Shown piece by piece: positions 1 through 5,384 of a DNA stretch of 10,212 nucleotides. The notes below the pieces were generated by a model, which did not search any database, was not told the DNA's origin, and saw only the letters and a list, made by a program, of their open reading frames with translations. This DNA comes from Bacteroidales bacterium (lineage in GTDB: Bacteria > Bacteroidota > Bacteroidia > Bacteroidales > UBA932), in assembly GCA_016303175.1 (NCBI GenBank), contig JAEDMF010000055.1, forward strand, positions 1 to 10,212, in the 5' to 3' direction. A program made the translations under genes and the position numbers. Positions within the stretch are counted from its first letter, which is position 1, and every line of letters begins with the position of its first letter.

Positions 1-136
1 TGACAGACTGGTCAAAGCCGGTGCCACACTCGTCACCTACGAAAAAACTACCGGCTTTGAAGGTGCAATGATGCGCGACCCCTTTGGAATCCCCATTCAA
101 TTCGTTAAAAGGGATGAAAGCGTCCTGCTGAAATGA
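1..136 (+). CDS. VOC/glyoxalase-fold protein, C-terminal fragment (5' end outside window)
   Basis: The frame that begins at base 2 is open from the window edge to a TGA at 134-136 and encodes the last 44 residues of a protein that starts upstream. The segment ending in RDPFGIPIQFVKR matches the closing strand of the vicinal oxygen chelate (glyoxalase / bleomycin resistance / dioxygenase) fold, where a DP(F/W)GN or similar turn precedes the last beta strand, which often carries a metal-ligand Glu. Here the ligand position reads Gln (IQF), so a metal-dependent enzyme is less certain, and a binding or PhnB-like non-catalytic member is possible. The substrate cannot be told from this fragment. 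The tail after the fold, DESVLLK, already lies in the first copy of the tandem repeat that begins at 124, so the repeat reaches into the coding end. Confidence 0.7.
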   Translation, partial: DRLVKAGATLVTYEKTTGFEGAMMRDPFGIPIQFVKRDESVLLK

Positions 137-224
137 GGCGCCTGCCGAAGGTGAACTAAAGCGCACTGCTGAAGGTAGAGCGAAACTCCCTGCCAAGGTG
201 AAGCTCCCTGCCGGAGTGGGGAAA
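124..224. repeat. Degenerate tandem repeat, about five units
   Basis: Five imperfect copies of a unit close to CCTGCCGAAGGTGAA start at about 124, 141, 165, 189 and 207, so the steps are 17, 24, 24 and 18 bp. The first copy overlaps the end of the VOC-like gene, and the last ends against the stop codon of the GH3 gene on the other strand. Copies 2 to 5 are spaced by multiples of three and lie in a frame that stays open from 132 to a TAA at 264-266. This frame has no ATG before 240. It would read as short Pro-Ala/Lys-rich repeats (PAEGELKR, TAEGRAKL, PAKVKL, PAGVGKL). The stretch may be decayed coding sequence or a non-coding repeat between convergent genes. No insertion-sequence ends are seen. 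Confidence 0.6.
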
Positions 225-1457
225 TTATTCCTCAGAAGAATGATGACTCTGGAGAGAAAACTTTAAAGTCAGAATGCGCCTGACACTCTCGTCAAGGCGG
301 GCCAAGGGAATGCGTCCGGACGCAACCGCCGCCAACACAGCCTCAAAAGCCTTGTCATAGTGCAGCGGGCACAGCACCACATCCACACCGGCCAGAATGG
401 CCAGCACAGCAGCCTCGCCGGAAGAATATGAACCGGTGACAGCGCCCATACCCATAGAATCGGTCACAATCACACCGCCAAAGCCCAGTTCGCCCCGAAG
501 TTTATCCTTAATCAGCATCGAAGAGAAGGTCGAAGGCACACAAGACGGTTCCACAGCGGGGGCGGTAATATGCGAAATCATCACCATTGGCACGCCTGCC
601 TGTATGCCCGAGCGGAAGGGAAGCATTTCGCACGAGAGCATTTCCGACCAGGTCTTGGAGGAAGCCGCATAACCCTTGTGAGTATCAGTGGAAGTATCTC
701 CGTGTCCCGGGAAGTGCTTGATGCAAGGCAATATGCCGCACTCGAGGAAAGTTCTCACGGCAATGCCCACCATCCGGGCAGCAACAGCCGCGTCGGAGCT
801 GAAAGCGCGCGTACCTATTACAGGATTGTCAGGATTGCTGTTCACATCGGCCACGGGTGCGAAATCCACATCAATGCCCAGAGGTTCAAGATAAGAACAA
901 ATATAGCGTACGGCATCCGTGACAGCGACCTCGCCCCGAGTCGCAAGCGTGGACATATCGGCAATCCGGCGGGTCCCGAAAGCCTTCTTGCCTCCTATGC
1001 GGAGCACCCTGCCACCCTCCTCGTCCACACAGATCAAGGGACGGTAAGGCAAAGCGTGCAAAGCCGAGGTAAAACACCTGAGCTGAACCGAATCAACGCA
1101 ATTCGAGCCGAAAAGCACTATTCCTCCCGCAGGATAGCTCCCGAAATATTTCTCCATCTCTTCTGTCAAAGCCAAGGCCGGAGCCTTTTCGCTCTTGGCC
1201 GCCGCATTCTCGAAAGACCCCAAGTCCAGGGCCTCAGGGCGAATAAAAAAGAGCTGGCCCACCTTCTCACGCAGGCTCATCGAGGAAAGTTGCTCCTCCA
1301 CCTGTAGGGGTGTCTGCCGCGCTGTCGGGTTCTGGATTGCTCCGGTCCTTCCTTCCGCGTGAAATGAAGTTGAAGTCTGATTTACTGCAGAAGCTGACGC
1401 AATGAAACAGAACAAAATGGAGACCGCTATGTTGAAAACATTTTTCATATCTTTCAT
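225..1457 (-). CDS. Secreted GH3 glycosidase, NagZ-like beta-N-acetylhexosaminidase
   Basis: This is a 410-residue glycoside hydrolase family 3 protein. After a basic start, a hydrophobic stretch to about residue 24 (ending ASASA) is a signal peptide, so the enzyme should act in the periplasm or outside the cell. Family landmarks, counted from the chosen ATG, are VDEEGGRV (144-151), DFAPVADVNS (198-207), KHFPGHGDTSTDTH (247-260) and VTDSMGMGAV (331-340). The KHFPGHGDT...H loop is the mark of the NagZ branch, which uses a His-Asp pair as acid/base (His260 here). Asp333 is the expected nucleophile. The likely reaction is removal of beta-linked GlcNAc from muropeptides or other glycans. The C-terminal beta-sandwich of large GH3 glucosidases and the fused serine hydrolase of some Bacteroidota members are both absent. 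The start at 1457 is preferred over an in-frame TTG at 1478, because that lies upstream of a promoter box at 1466-1473. ATG at 1448 is also possible. Confidence 0.88.
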   Translation of the reverse strand: MKDMKNVFNIAVSILFCFIASASAVNQTSTSFHAEGRTGAIQNPTARQTPLQVEEQLSSMSLREKVGQLFFIRPEALDLGSFENAAAKSEKAPALALTEEMEKYFGSYPAGGIVLFGSNCVDSVQLRCFTSALHALPYRPLICVDEEGGRVLRIGGKKAFGTRRIADMSTLATRGEVAVTDAVRYICSYLEPLGIDVDFAPVADVNSNPDNPVIGTRAFSSDAAVAARMVGIAVRTFLECGILPCIKHFPGHGDTSTDTHKGYAASSKTWSEMLSCEMLPFRSGIQAGVPMVMISHITAPAVEPSCVPSTFSSMLIKDKLRGELGFGGVIVTDSMGMGAVTGSYSSGEAAVLAILAGVDVVLCPLHYDKAFEAVLAAVASGRIPLARLDESVRRILTLKFSLQSHHSSEE

Positions 1458-1465
1458 TCTTACCG

Positions 1466-1473
1466 CAAATTTA
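1466..1473 (-). promoter_or_regulatory. Bacteroidota -7 box for the GH3 gene
   Basis: On the minus strand the octamer TAAATTTG matches TAnnTTTG, the -7 consensus of the Bacteroidota primary sigma factor. It ends 8 nt before the ATG at 1457, so transcription would begin almost at the start codon. No good TTTG -33 element is seen at the expected distance, so the call rests on the -7 box and its position. Confidence 0.5.
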
Positions 1474-1488
1474 TACAATAATTATGAT

Positions 1489-1496
1489 TATATTTG
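1489..1496 (+). promoter_or_regulatory. Bacteroidota -7 box for the beta-barrel/galK unit
   Basis: TATATTTG matches TAnnTTTG on the plus strand. Transcription would start near 1500 and leave a leader of roughly 90 nt before the ATG at 1589. The last part of this leader is very AT-rich and has no Shine-Dalgarno sequence, which is normal for this phylum. The -33 element is not convincing. The box faces away from the GH3 box only 15 bp to its left. Confidence 0.5.
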
Positions 1497-1588
1497 CTTG
1501 TGTTGCTGTGACACAGACACAGGTTCATCACAAATACAGTAAAGATTAACCGCTTATAATTACTAACCATAATATAACACAAAATTTT

Positions 1589-2047
1589 ATGAAAAAAATC
1601 ATTTCTATCGCAGTTTTGGCACTCGCACTGTCAGCTGCAGCAGTGGCACAGCCCAGAGCCGTGGGCGGACGTGTAGGCTATGGTGTTGAAGCTTCTTATC
1701 AGCACACTTTGGGACAAAATTTCGTTGAGGCTGATCTCGGTCTCTTCGGTCTCGGACTAGAAGTCGCCGCAACCTACAACTGGATGATACTCCAGCCCCA
1801 ATGGACATCAAAAGGCGAATGGGGATTCTACGCCGGCCCGGGTGCAACCGTAGGATGCGACTTCGGTGGCTTCTTCACAGCAGGCGTCGGCGGCCAGGTA
1901 GGTCTGGAGTACACCTTTGACAACATCCCTCTCCAACTCTCTGTTGACTACAGGCCTATGTTCGGTCTCTGGGCCGGTCAAGGCGGTGCCGGGTTCTGGT
2001 TCCCTGGCTTATATAACTTCGGTATCGGCGCCCGCTACTGCTTCTAA
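1589..2047 (+). CDS. Small outer-membrane beta-barrel-like protein
   Basis: This 152-residue protein starts with a clear signal peptide (Lys-Lys, hydrophobic core, AVAQ cleavage near residue 21). The mature part of about 130 residues is rich in Gly, Tyr, Phe and Trp, with alternating hydrophobic segments such as VGYGVEASYQHTLG, FVEADLGLFGLGLEVAATYNW, GFYAGPGATVG and QVGLEYTF. It ends in Phe (GIGARYCF). A terminal aromatic residue preceded by an alternating strand is the usual C-terminal signal of outer-membrane beta-barrels recognised by the BAM machinery. The size suits about eight strands, as in OmpA/OmpX-like or porin-family domains. No substrate or partner can be read from the sequence. 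galK follows after 17 nt without a promoter or terminator between them, so both are probably on one transcript. The fold call is inference from composition and strand pattern. Confidence 0.75.
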   Translation: MKKIISIAVLALALSAAAVAQPRAVGGRVGYGVEASYQHTLGQNFVEADLGLFGLGLEVAATYNWMILQPQWTSKGEWGFYAGPGATVGCDFGGFFTAGVGGQVGLEYTFDNIPLQLSVDYRPMFGLWAGQGGAGFWFPGLYNFGIGARYCF

Positions 2048-2064
2048 CATCAGTTTGCCGCATT

Positions 2065-3210
2065 ATGCAGACCAAGATTCACAATAAGTTCACGGAACTT
2101 TTCGGCGAGGGAGGACAGATTTACGCCTCCGCCGGCCGCATCAACCTCATCGGCGAGCACACAGACTACAACGGAGGCTACGTATTCCCCGGAGCTATTG
2201 ACAAATGCCTGATGGCAGAAATCAAGTTCAATGGCACAGATCGAGTACGGGCCTATTCCATAGACATTGACGAACAAGTGGAATTCGGCCTCAACGAAGA
2301 GGACAAACCCGCACAGCATTGGGCAGACTATATCTTCGGAGTATGCCGTGAGACCATTAAACGCGGTGGCAAGGTAGCCGGTTTCGACACCGTCTTTGCC
2401 GGCAACGTTCCCCTCGGCGCAGGCCTTTCCTCATCAGCAGCGCTGGAAAGCTGCTTCGCATTCGCAATCAACGAAATGAACGGCAACGGCCTGGACTCTT
2501 TCGAACTGGCAAAAATAGGTCAGAGCACCGAGCACAACTACTGCGGCGTAAAGTGCGGCATAATGGACCAGTTCGCCTCCTGCTTCGGCAAGAAGGGCAG
2601 CCTCATACGCCTCAACTGCAAGACGCTGGAATACAAGTACTTCCCCTTCAATCCAGAAGGCTACCGCCTCGTTTTGATTGACACCGTTGTAAAGCATAAC
2701 CTCGCTTCATCGGCATACAACAAACGCCGCGAGTCATGTGAGAGGGCAGCTGCCGCCATTCGCAAGAACCACCCCGAAGTGGAGTTCCTGAGCGATTCCA
2801 AGAGGGTTTGGCTCGAAGAAGTGCGCGGCGAAATCACAGAAGAGGACTTCCTGCGCGCGGAGTATGTAATCGGCGAAGTGCAGCGCGTGCTTGACGTATG
2901 CGACGCCCTCGAAAGAGGTGATTACGAAATCGTGGGCGAGATGATGTATCAGACCCATTTCGGAATGAGCAAGCTCTACGAGGTAAGCTGCGAAGAGCTC
3001 GACTGGCTTGCCAAATTGGCCCGCAAAATGGATGTCACCGGCTGCCGTGTAATGGGCGGAGGCTTCGGAGGTTGCACAATCAACCTCATAAAGGAGGAGC
3101 TTTACGACGCTTTCATAAATACAGCCAAAATAGAGTACGCCAAGAAATTCGGGCACGACTGCAAGGTGTATGACGTAGTCATCTCCGACGGCGCGCACCG
3201 CGTTTGCTGA
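2065..3210 (+). CDS. galK: Galactokinase
   Basis: This is a complete GHMP-family galactokinase of 381 residues, the usual length. It phosphorylates alpha-D-galactose to galactose-1-phosphate with ATP in the cytoplasm, the first committed step of the Leloir pathway. All three family motifs are present: GRINLIGEHTDYNGG (24-38), the galactokinase signature with Arg25 as a catalytic residue; the ATP-binding loop PLGAGLSSSAA (116-126); and MGGGFGGCTI near the C-terminus (330-339). CGIMDQFAS (164-172) carries the catalytic base Asp168. The ATG at 2065 is 17 nt after the stop of the beta-barrel gene, with no strong Shine-Dalgarno sequence. No other galactose genes (galT, galE, galM, transporter) are in the window, so the rest of the pathway must lie elsewhere. 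Two hairpins follow the stop codon. Confidence 0.96.
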   Translation: MQTKIHNKFTELFGEGGQIYASAGRINLIGEHTDYNGGYVFPGAIDKCLMAEIKFNGTDRVRAYSIDIDEQVEFGLNEEDKPAQHWADYIFGVCRETIKRGGKVAGFDTVFAGNVPLGAGLSSSAALESCFAFAINEMNGNGLDSFELAKIGQSTEHNYCGVKCGIMDQFASCFGKKGSLIRLNCKTLEYKYFPFNPEGYRLVLIDTVVKHNLASSAYNKRRESCERAAAAIRKNHPEVEFLSDSKRVWLEEVRGEITEEDFLRAEYVIGEVQRVLDVCDALERGDYEIVGEMMYQTHFGMSKLYEVSCEELDWLAKLARKMDVTGCRVMGGGFGGCTINLIKEELYDAFINTAKIEYAKKFGHDCKVYDVVISDGAHRVC

Positions 3211-3223
3211 GTTCCCCAAAGCC

Positions 3224-3257
3224 CGGTATACTGACGCAAGCCTTTGTCAGTCTACCG
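3224..3257 (+). terminator. Stem-loop just after galK
   Basis: Positions 3224-3235 pair with 3246-3257 (CGGTA-t-ACTGAC against GTCAGT-c-TACCG): 11 base pairs with one T/C mismatch and a 10-nt loop. It begins 14 nt after the galK stop and has no T-run behind it. It is therefore better read as a 3' end stabilising hairpin, or the first half of a two-hairpin terminator, than as a complete intrinsic terminator. Confidence 0.55.
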
Positions 3258-3264
3258 AATACAA

Positions 3265-3294
3265 AAGGTGGTTGCCGTTTCCGACAACCACCTT
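3265..3294. terminator. Bidirectional terminator between galK and mdh
   Basis: AAGGTGGTTG (3265-3274) pairs perfectly with CAACCACCTT (3285-3294) around a 10-nt loop. Downstream on the plus strand is TTATTTATTA. On the minus strand the stem is followed by TTTTGT, from the A-run at 3263-3266. Both convergent genes, galK (+) and mdh (-), can therefore use it. Confidence 0.8.
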
Positions 3295-3378
3295 ATTTAT
3301 TATATGAACGCTATTAGGCAACTCAAACTTCGCAAGTATCAATATTTTGAAAGTTGAGCAGACCCGTGAACTCTTTCA

Positions 3379-4371
3379 TTAAAGATTACCGTTCATTGAT
3401 TTCCAGTCCTTCACCTCAGGAATGATGCCGAGTGAAATGATTTCCTCACGCATCTTGCAAAGGTGCTCATAAGAAGCGCTCAAAGCGGCAAGTTCCTCGG
3501 CTGTGCCCTCGGGTTTGCTGTAATGTACGCCCTCTGCGTCAATGACGGTAGGCATAGCCATCATCACATTCTTGTAACCGCAAGTGTCACAATTTACATA
3601 GCATCCTGCGGGCCAAGTGAACTTCTCTCCGCCCATTGCGGCCTCAATCATCTTAACTGCCTGATATGCAGGGCTCTGGAATGAGCTGCGTCCGCGAAGT
3701 TTGATGATATTGGAACCACCCTGCACGGTGTTGTGCTTGATTTCCTCCCAAGCAGCAGCATCCATAGGAAGCTCTGAGAGGGGCTTGCCGTCGACAGTTA
3801 CCTTGGAGGCGAACACTGCCATAGCCTCGCCGTGACCACCATAAGTGTAGGAATTCTTGACTGAGCTCTGGGCAACGCCGAAATGCTCTGCAATCTGCTG
3901 CTGGAGACGGGTAGAGTCCAAAGCGGCAAGCGAGGTGAGCCTGTTGGGCTCCAGGCCTGAATGGATGAGGGCAGTAAGAGCAGTTACGTCAGCAGGGTTG
4001 AAAATTACGACAACGTGCTTTACGTCAGGGCAATACTGCTTGATGAAATCGCCGAACTGGGCAGCAATCTGGCAGTTGCCTTTGAGCAGATCCTCACGGG
4101 TCATACCCTCCTTGCGGGGAGCTCCACCGGATGAAATGATATACTTGGCATCCTTGAACGCCTCTTCGGGATTGATTGTCCAAGTAATGTTGGCTCCCTC
4201 AAAAGCGCAATGCTTCATCTCCTCGGCGACACCGTGCACACCGGGCTCGAAGATATCATAAAGACAGATGTTGGGAGTAAGACCGAGCATAAGCGCAGTC
4301 TGCACCATATTCGAACCGATAGCTCCACCGGCTCCGACAATGGTCAATTTTTCGTTTGTAAGGTATTTCAT
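3379..4371 (-). CDS. mdh: Malate dehydrogenase
   Basis: This is a complete 330-residue NAD-dependent malate dehydrogenase of the LDH/MDH superfamily, converting malate and oxaloacetate in the cytoplasm. In Bacteroidales it serves the reductive branch that leads to fumarate and succinate. The N-terminal Rossmann loop is VGAGGAIGSN (12-21), followed by LYD with Asp39 at the end of the second strand, where the NAD ribose is bound. Substrate-binding arginines lie in SGGAPRKEGMTREDLL (Arg86, Arg92) and LDSTR (Arg155). FNPADVT holds Asn125, and GGHGE holds the catalytic His180. The protein reads like the common Bacteroidales form, with the characteristic LRGRSSFQSPAY stretch (225-236). The ATG at 4371 gives a conventional N-terminus just before the first strand. 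It diverges from the phosphopantetheinyl transferase gene and converges on galK, so it is probably monocistronic. Confidence 0.95.
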   Translation of the reverse strand: MKYLTNEKLTIVGAGGAIGSNMVQTALMLGLTPNICLYDIFEPGVHGVAEEMKHCAFEGANITWTINPEEAFKDAKYIISSGGAPRKEGMTREDLLKGNCQIAAQFGDFIKQYCPDVKHVVVIFNPADVTALTALIHSGLEPNRLTSLAALDSTRLQQQIAEHFGVAQSSVKNSYTYGGHGEAMAVFASKVTVDGKPLSELPMDAAAWEEIKHNTVQGGSNIIKLRGRSSFQSPAYQAVKMIEAAMGGEKFTWPAGCYVNCDTCGYKNVMMAMPTVIDAEGVHYSKPEGTAEELAALSASYEHLCKMREEIISLGIIPEVKDWKSMNGNL

Positions 4372-4441
4372 ATTACAAAATCATAAAGTTCTGAAAATGT
4401 CGCACCTCGGGCGCGAAACAATCATTGCTTAAAAAGCGACG

Positions 4442-4449
4442 CAAAGGTA
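4442..4449 (-). promoter_or_regulatory. Bacteroidota -7 box for mdh
   Basis: On the minus strand TACCTTTG matches TAnnTTTG. Transcription would start around 4436 and give mdh a leader of about 65 nt, in contrast to the nearly leaderless gene on the other side of the same intergenic region. The T-rich stretch at 4466-4473 (minus strand) is at about the right distance for a -33 region but is not a TTTG. Confidence 0.5.
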
Positions 4450-4478
4450 ATAATTTTTCGTGAATTGAAAAATATACC

Positions 4479-4486
4479 TATATTTG
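4479..4486 (+). promoter_or_regulatory. Bacteroidota -7 box for the phosphopantetheinyl transferase gene
   Basis: TATATTTG matches TAnnTTTG, and TTCG at 4457-4460 could be an imperfect -33 TTTG with an 18-nt spacer. The box ends 9 nt before the ATG at 4496, so the transcript should have a leader of only a few bases. An in-frame TTG at 4484 lies inside the box and is therefore not a credible start codon. Confidence 0.55.
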
Positions 4487-4495
4487 CACAACTAT

Positions 4496-5137
4496 ATGGC
4501 ACTATATCTACATAAGACCCTGGACAACGATGCCGAATTATTGGTCTGGCAAGTCACAGAGTCAGAAAAAGAGTTGAAAGAACTCTGCTCAATCCCTTCC
4601 GACGAATTGGAAGAGATTGAAATGTTCAAAAGCGAATCCCAACGCAGACAGAAACTGGCAGTCAGATGCCTGCTTGAAGTCGCCTTCGACGAGAAGGTGT
4701 ATCTCAACCATCACGACAACGGCCAGCCCTTCATTGAAAATGAAGCAATCAACATCAGCATCACCCACACGGAGAAGTACGTGGCCATAATCCTCCACAA
4801 AGAGGACGAACTGGGCATTGACATAGAATCTCTGGACAGGGACTTCTCCGCTGTTGAATCCAAAGCCCTCAACGAGGATGAAATAGAGGATCTGGAGACG
4901 GACAAGAAAGAGAAAAACGAGCAGCTGGCCATTTACTGGTGTGCCAAAGAGGCCATCTTCAAAAGGATGGGCAGCAGCAAAGTTGACTTCGCAGAGCAGA
5001 TTGAAGTGGAGAGCTTCAACCTCCGCCGCGAAGGAGAGCTGGAGGCAACCTTCATCCACAAGGACGGATTTGAGGAAGAATTCGAACTGGAATACCTCAC
5101 CTTCGACCGCCACGTGCTGGTTTGGCTCGTCGGTTAA
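4496..5137 (+). CDS. 4'-phosphopantetheinyl transferase, Sfp-type
   Basis: This 213-residue enzyme moves the 4'-phosphopantetheine arm of coenzyme A onto a conserved serine of acyl or peptidyl carrier proteins. The length fits the two-domain Sfp/AcpT class rather than the short AcpS class. The Mg-binding motif LGIDIE ends at residue 111, and the second signature WCAKEAIFK (148-156) matches WxxKEAxxK. DNGQPF (74-79) and the SITHT strand (88-92) are also typical. ATG at 4496 (MALYL...) is chosen because the only upstream in-frame start is a TTG inside the promoter box. The protein is notably acidic, with Glu/Asp-rich stretches around residues 116-140 and 190-200. No carrier-protein or synthase gene is nearby, so its target is unknown; it may serve fatty-acid ACP or another carrier system. 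Two terminators follow. Confidence 0.9.
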   Translation: MALYLHKTLDNDAELLVWQVTESEKELKELCSIPSDELEEIEMFKSESQRRQKLAVRCLLEVAFDEKVYLNHHDNGQPFIENEAINISITHTEKYVAIILHKEDELGIDIESLDRDFSAVESKALNEDEIEDLETDKKEKNEQLAIYWCAKEAIFKRMGSSKVDFAEQIEVESFNLRREGELEATFIHKDGFEEEFELEYLTFDRHVLVWLVG

Positions 5138-5233
5138 GGCGGGGTTTCTGCAAAAGGAAAGCCTTATTCACTGAAACGGCAACATCTGCACAGTCATCTG
5201 ACAGGCAGAAGATTACAGTATCGAAACCAATGG

Positions 5234-5260
5234 AAATCGGCACGCAAGGCCGATTTTTTA
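5234..5260 (+). terminator. Intrinsic terminator 1 after the phosphopantetheinyl transferase gene
   Basis: AAATCGGC (5234-5241) pairs with GCCGATTT (5249-5256) around a 7-nt loop and is followed by a T-rich run continuing to about 5264. It is a classical rho-independent terminator about 100 nt after the stop codon. No gene is visible between 5138 and 5233. Confidence 0.85.
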
Positions 5261-5282
5261 TTTTCAGGAATCCACTGTTGAG

Positions 5283-5303
5283 AGGCCCGCAGCGGCCTTT
5301 TTT
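5283..5303 (+). terminator. Intrinsic terminator 2, in tandem
   Basis: AGGCC (5283-5287) pairs with GGCCT (5294-5298) around CGCAGC, with an unbroken T-run (5298-5303) directly behind. It comes about 25 nt after the first terminator and separates the upstream unit firmly from the fimbrillin-like gene. Confidence 0.75.
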
Positions 5304-5310
5304 CGAACTT

Positions 5311-5335
5311 AAACGTTTTGAAACGGATAAACGTT
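5311..5335 (+). promoter_or_regulatory. AACGTT repeats, possible operator of the fimbrillin-like gene
   Basis: The self-complementary hexamer AACGTT occurs at 5312-5317 and 5330-5335, 18 bp apart, within three direct AAACG repeats (5311, 5321, 5329). Relative to a start near 5358 this covers about -47 to -23, over the expected -33 region. No regulator can be named, and the site is inferred from repetition and position only. Confidence 0.3.
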
Positions 5336-5346
5336 CCCATCCTTCA

Positions 5347-5354
5347 TAGCTTTG
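5347..5354 (+). promoter_or_regulatory. Bacteroidota -7 box for the fimbrillin-like gene
   Basis: TAGCTTTG matches TAnnTTTG. A TTTG is present at 5317-5320, but its 26-nt spacing is longer than usual for a -33 element. The predicted leader is about 25 nt, AT-rich and without a Shine-Dalgarno sequence. The TTG at 5352, in frame with the gene, sits in this box and is not a start. Confidence 0.55.
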
Positions 5355-5384
5355 CGGCAAGTTAAACCTTTAAAACCAAAAAGC

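Noticed and set aside
898..905. TATATTTG on the minus strand inside the GH3 coding region
   Set aside because: It encodes part of a conserved protein segment and has no gene start behind it. It shows that this octamer can occur by chance, so box calls elsewhere rest on position too.
570..1307. Long open frame on the plus strand opposite the GH3 gene
   Set aside because: It lies fully inside a gene with strong family motifs, and its protein reads as His/Arg/Ser-rich sequence without any domain or signal.
1506..1532. CTGTGACACAG dyad and a TGTGA...TCACA pair in the leader of the beta-barrel gene
   Set aside because: The TGTGA/TCACA spacing is 16 nt instead of the 6 nt of a CRP site, and the pairing is only 5 bp. 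Evidence for an operator is too weak.
4589..5113. Open frame on the minus strand opposite the phosphopantetheinyl transferase
   Set aside because: It is rich in Phe/Leu/Val because the sense gene is Glu/Lys-rich; it shows no family motif and has no promoter.
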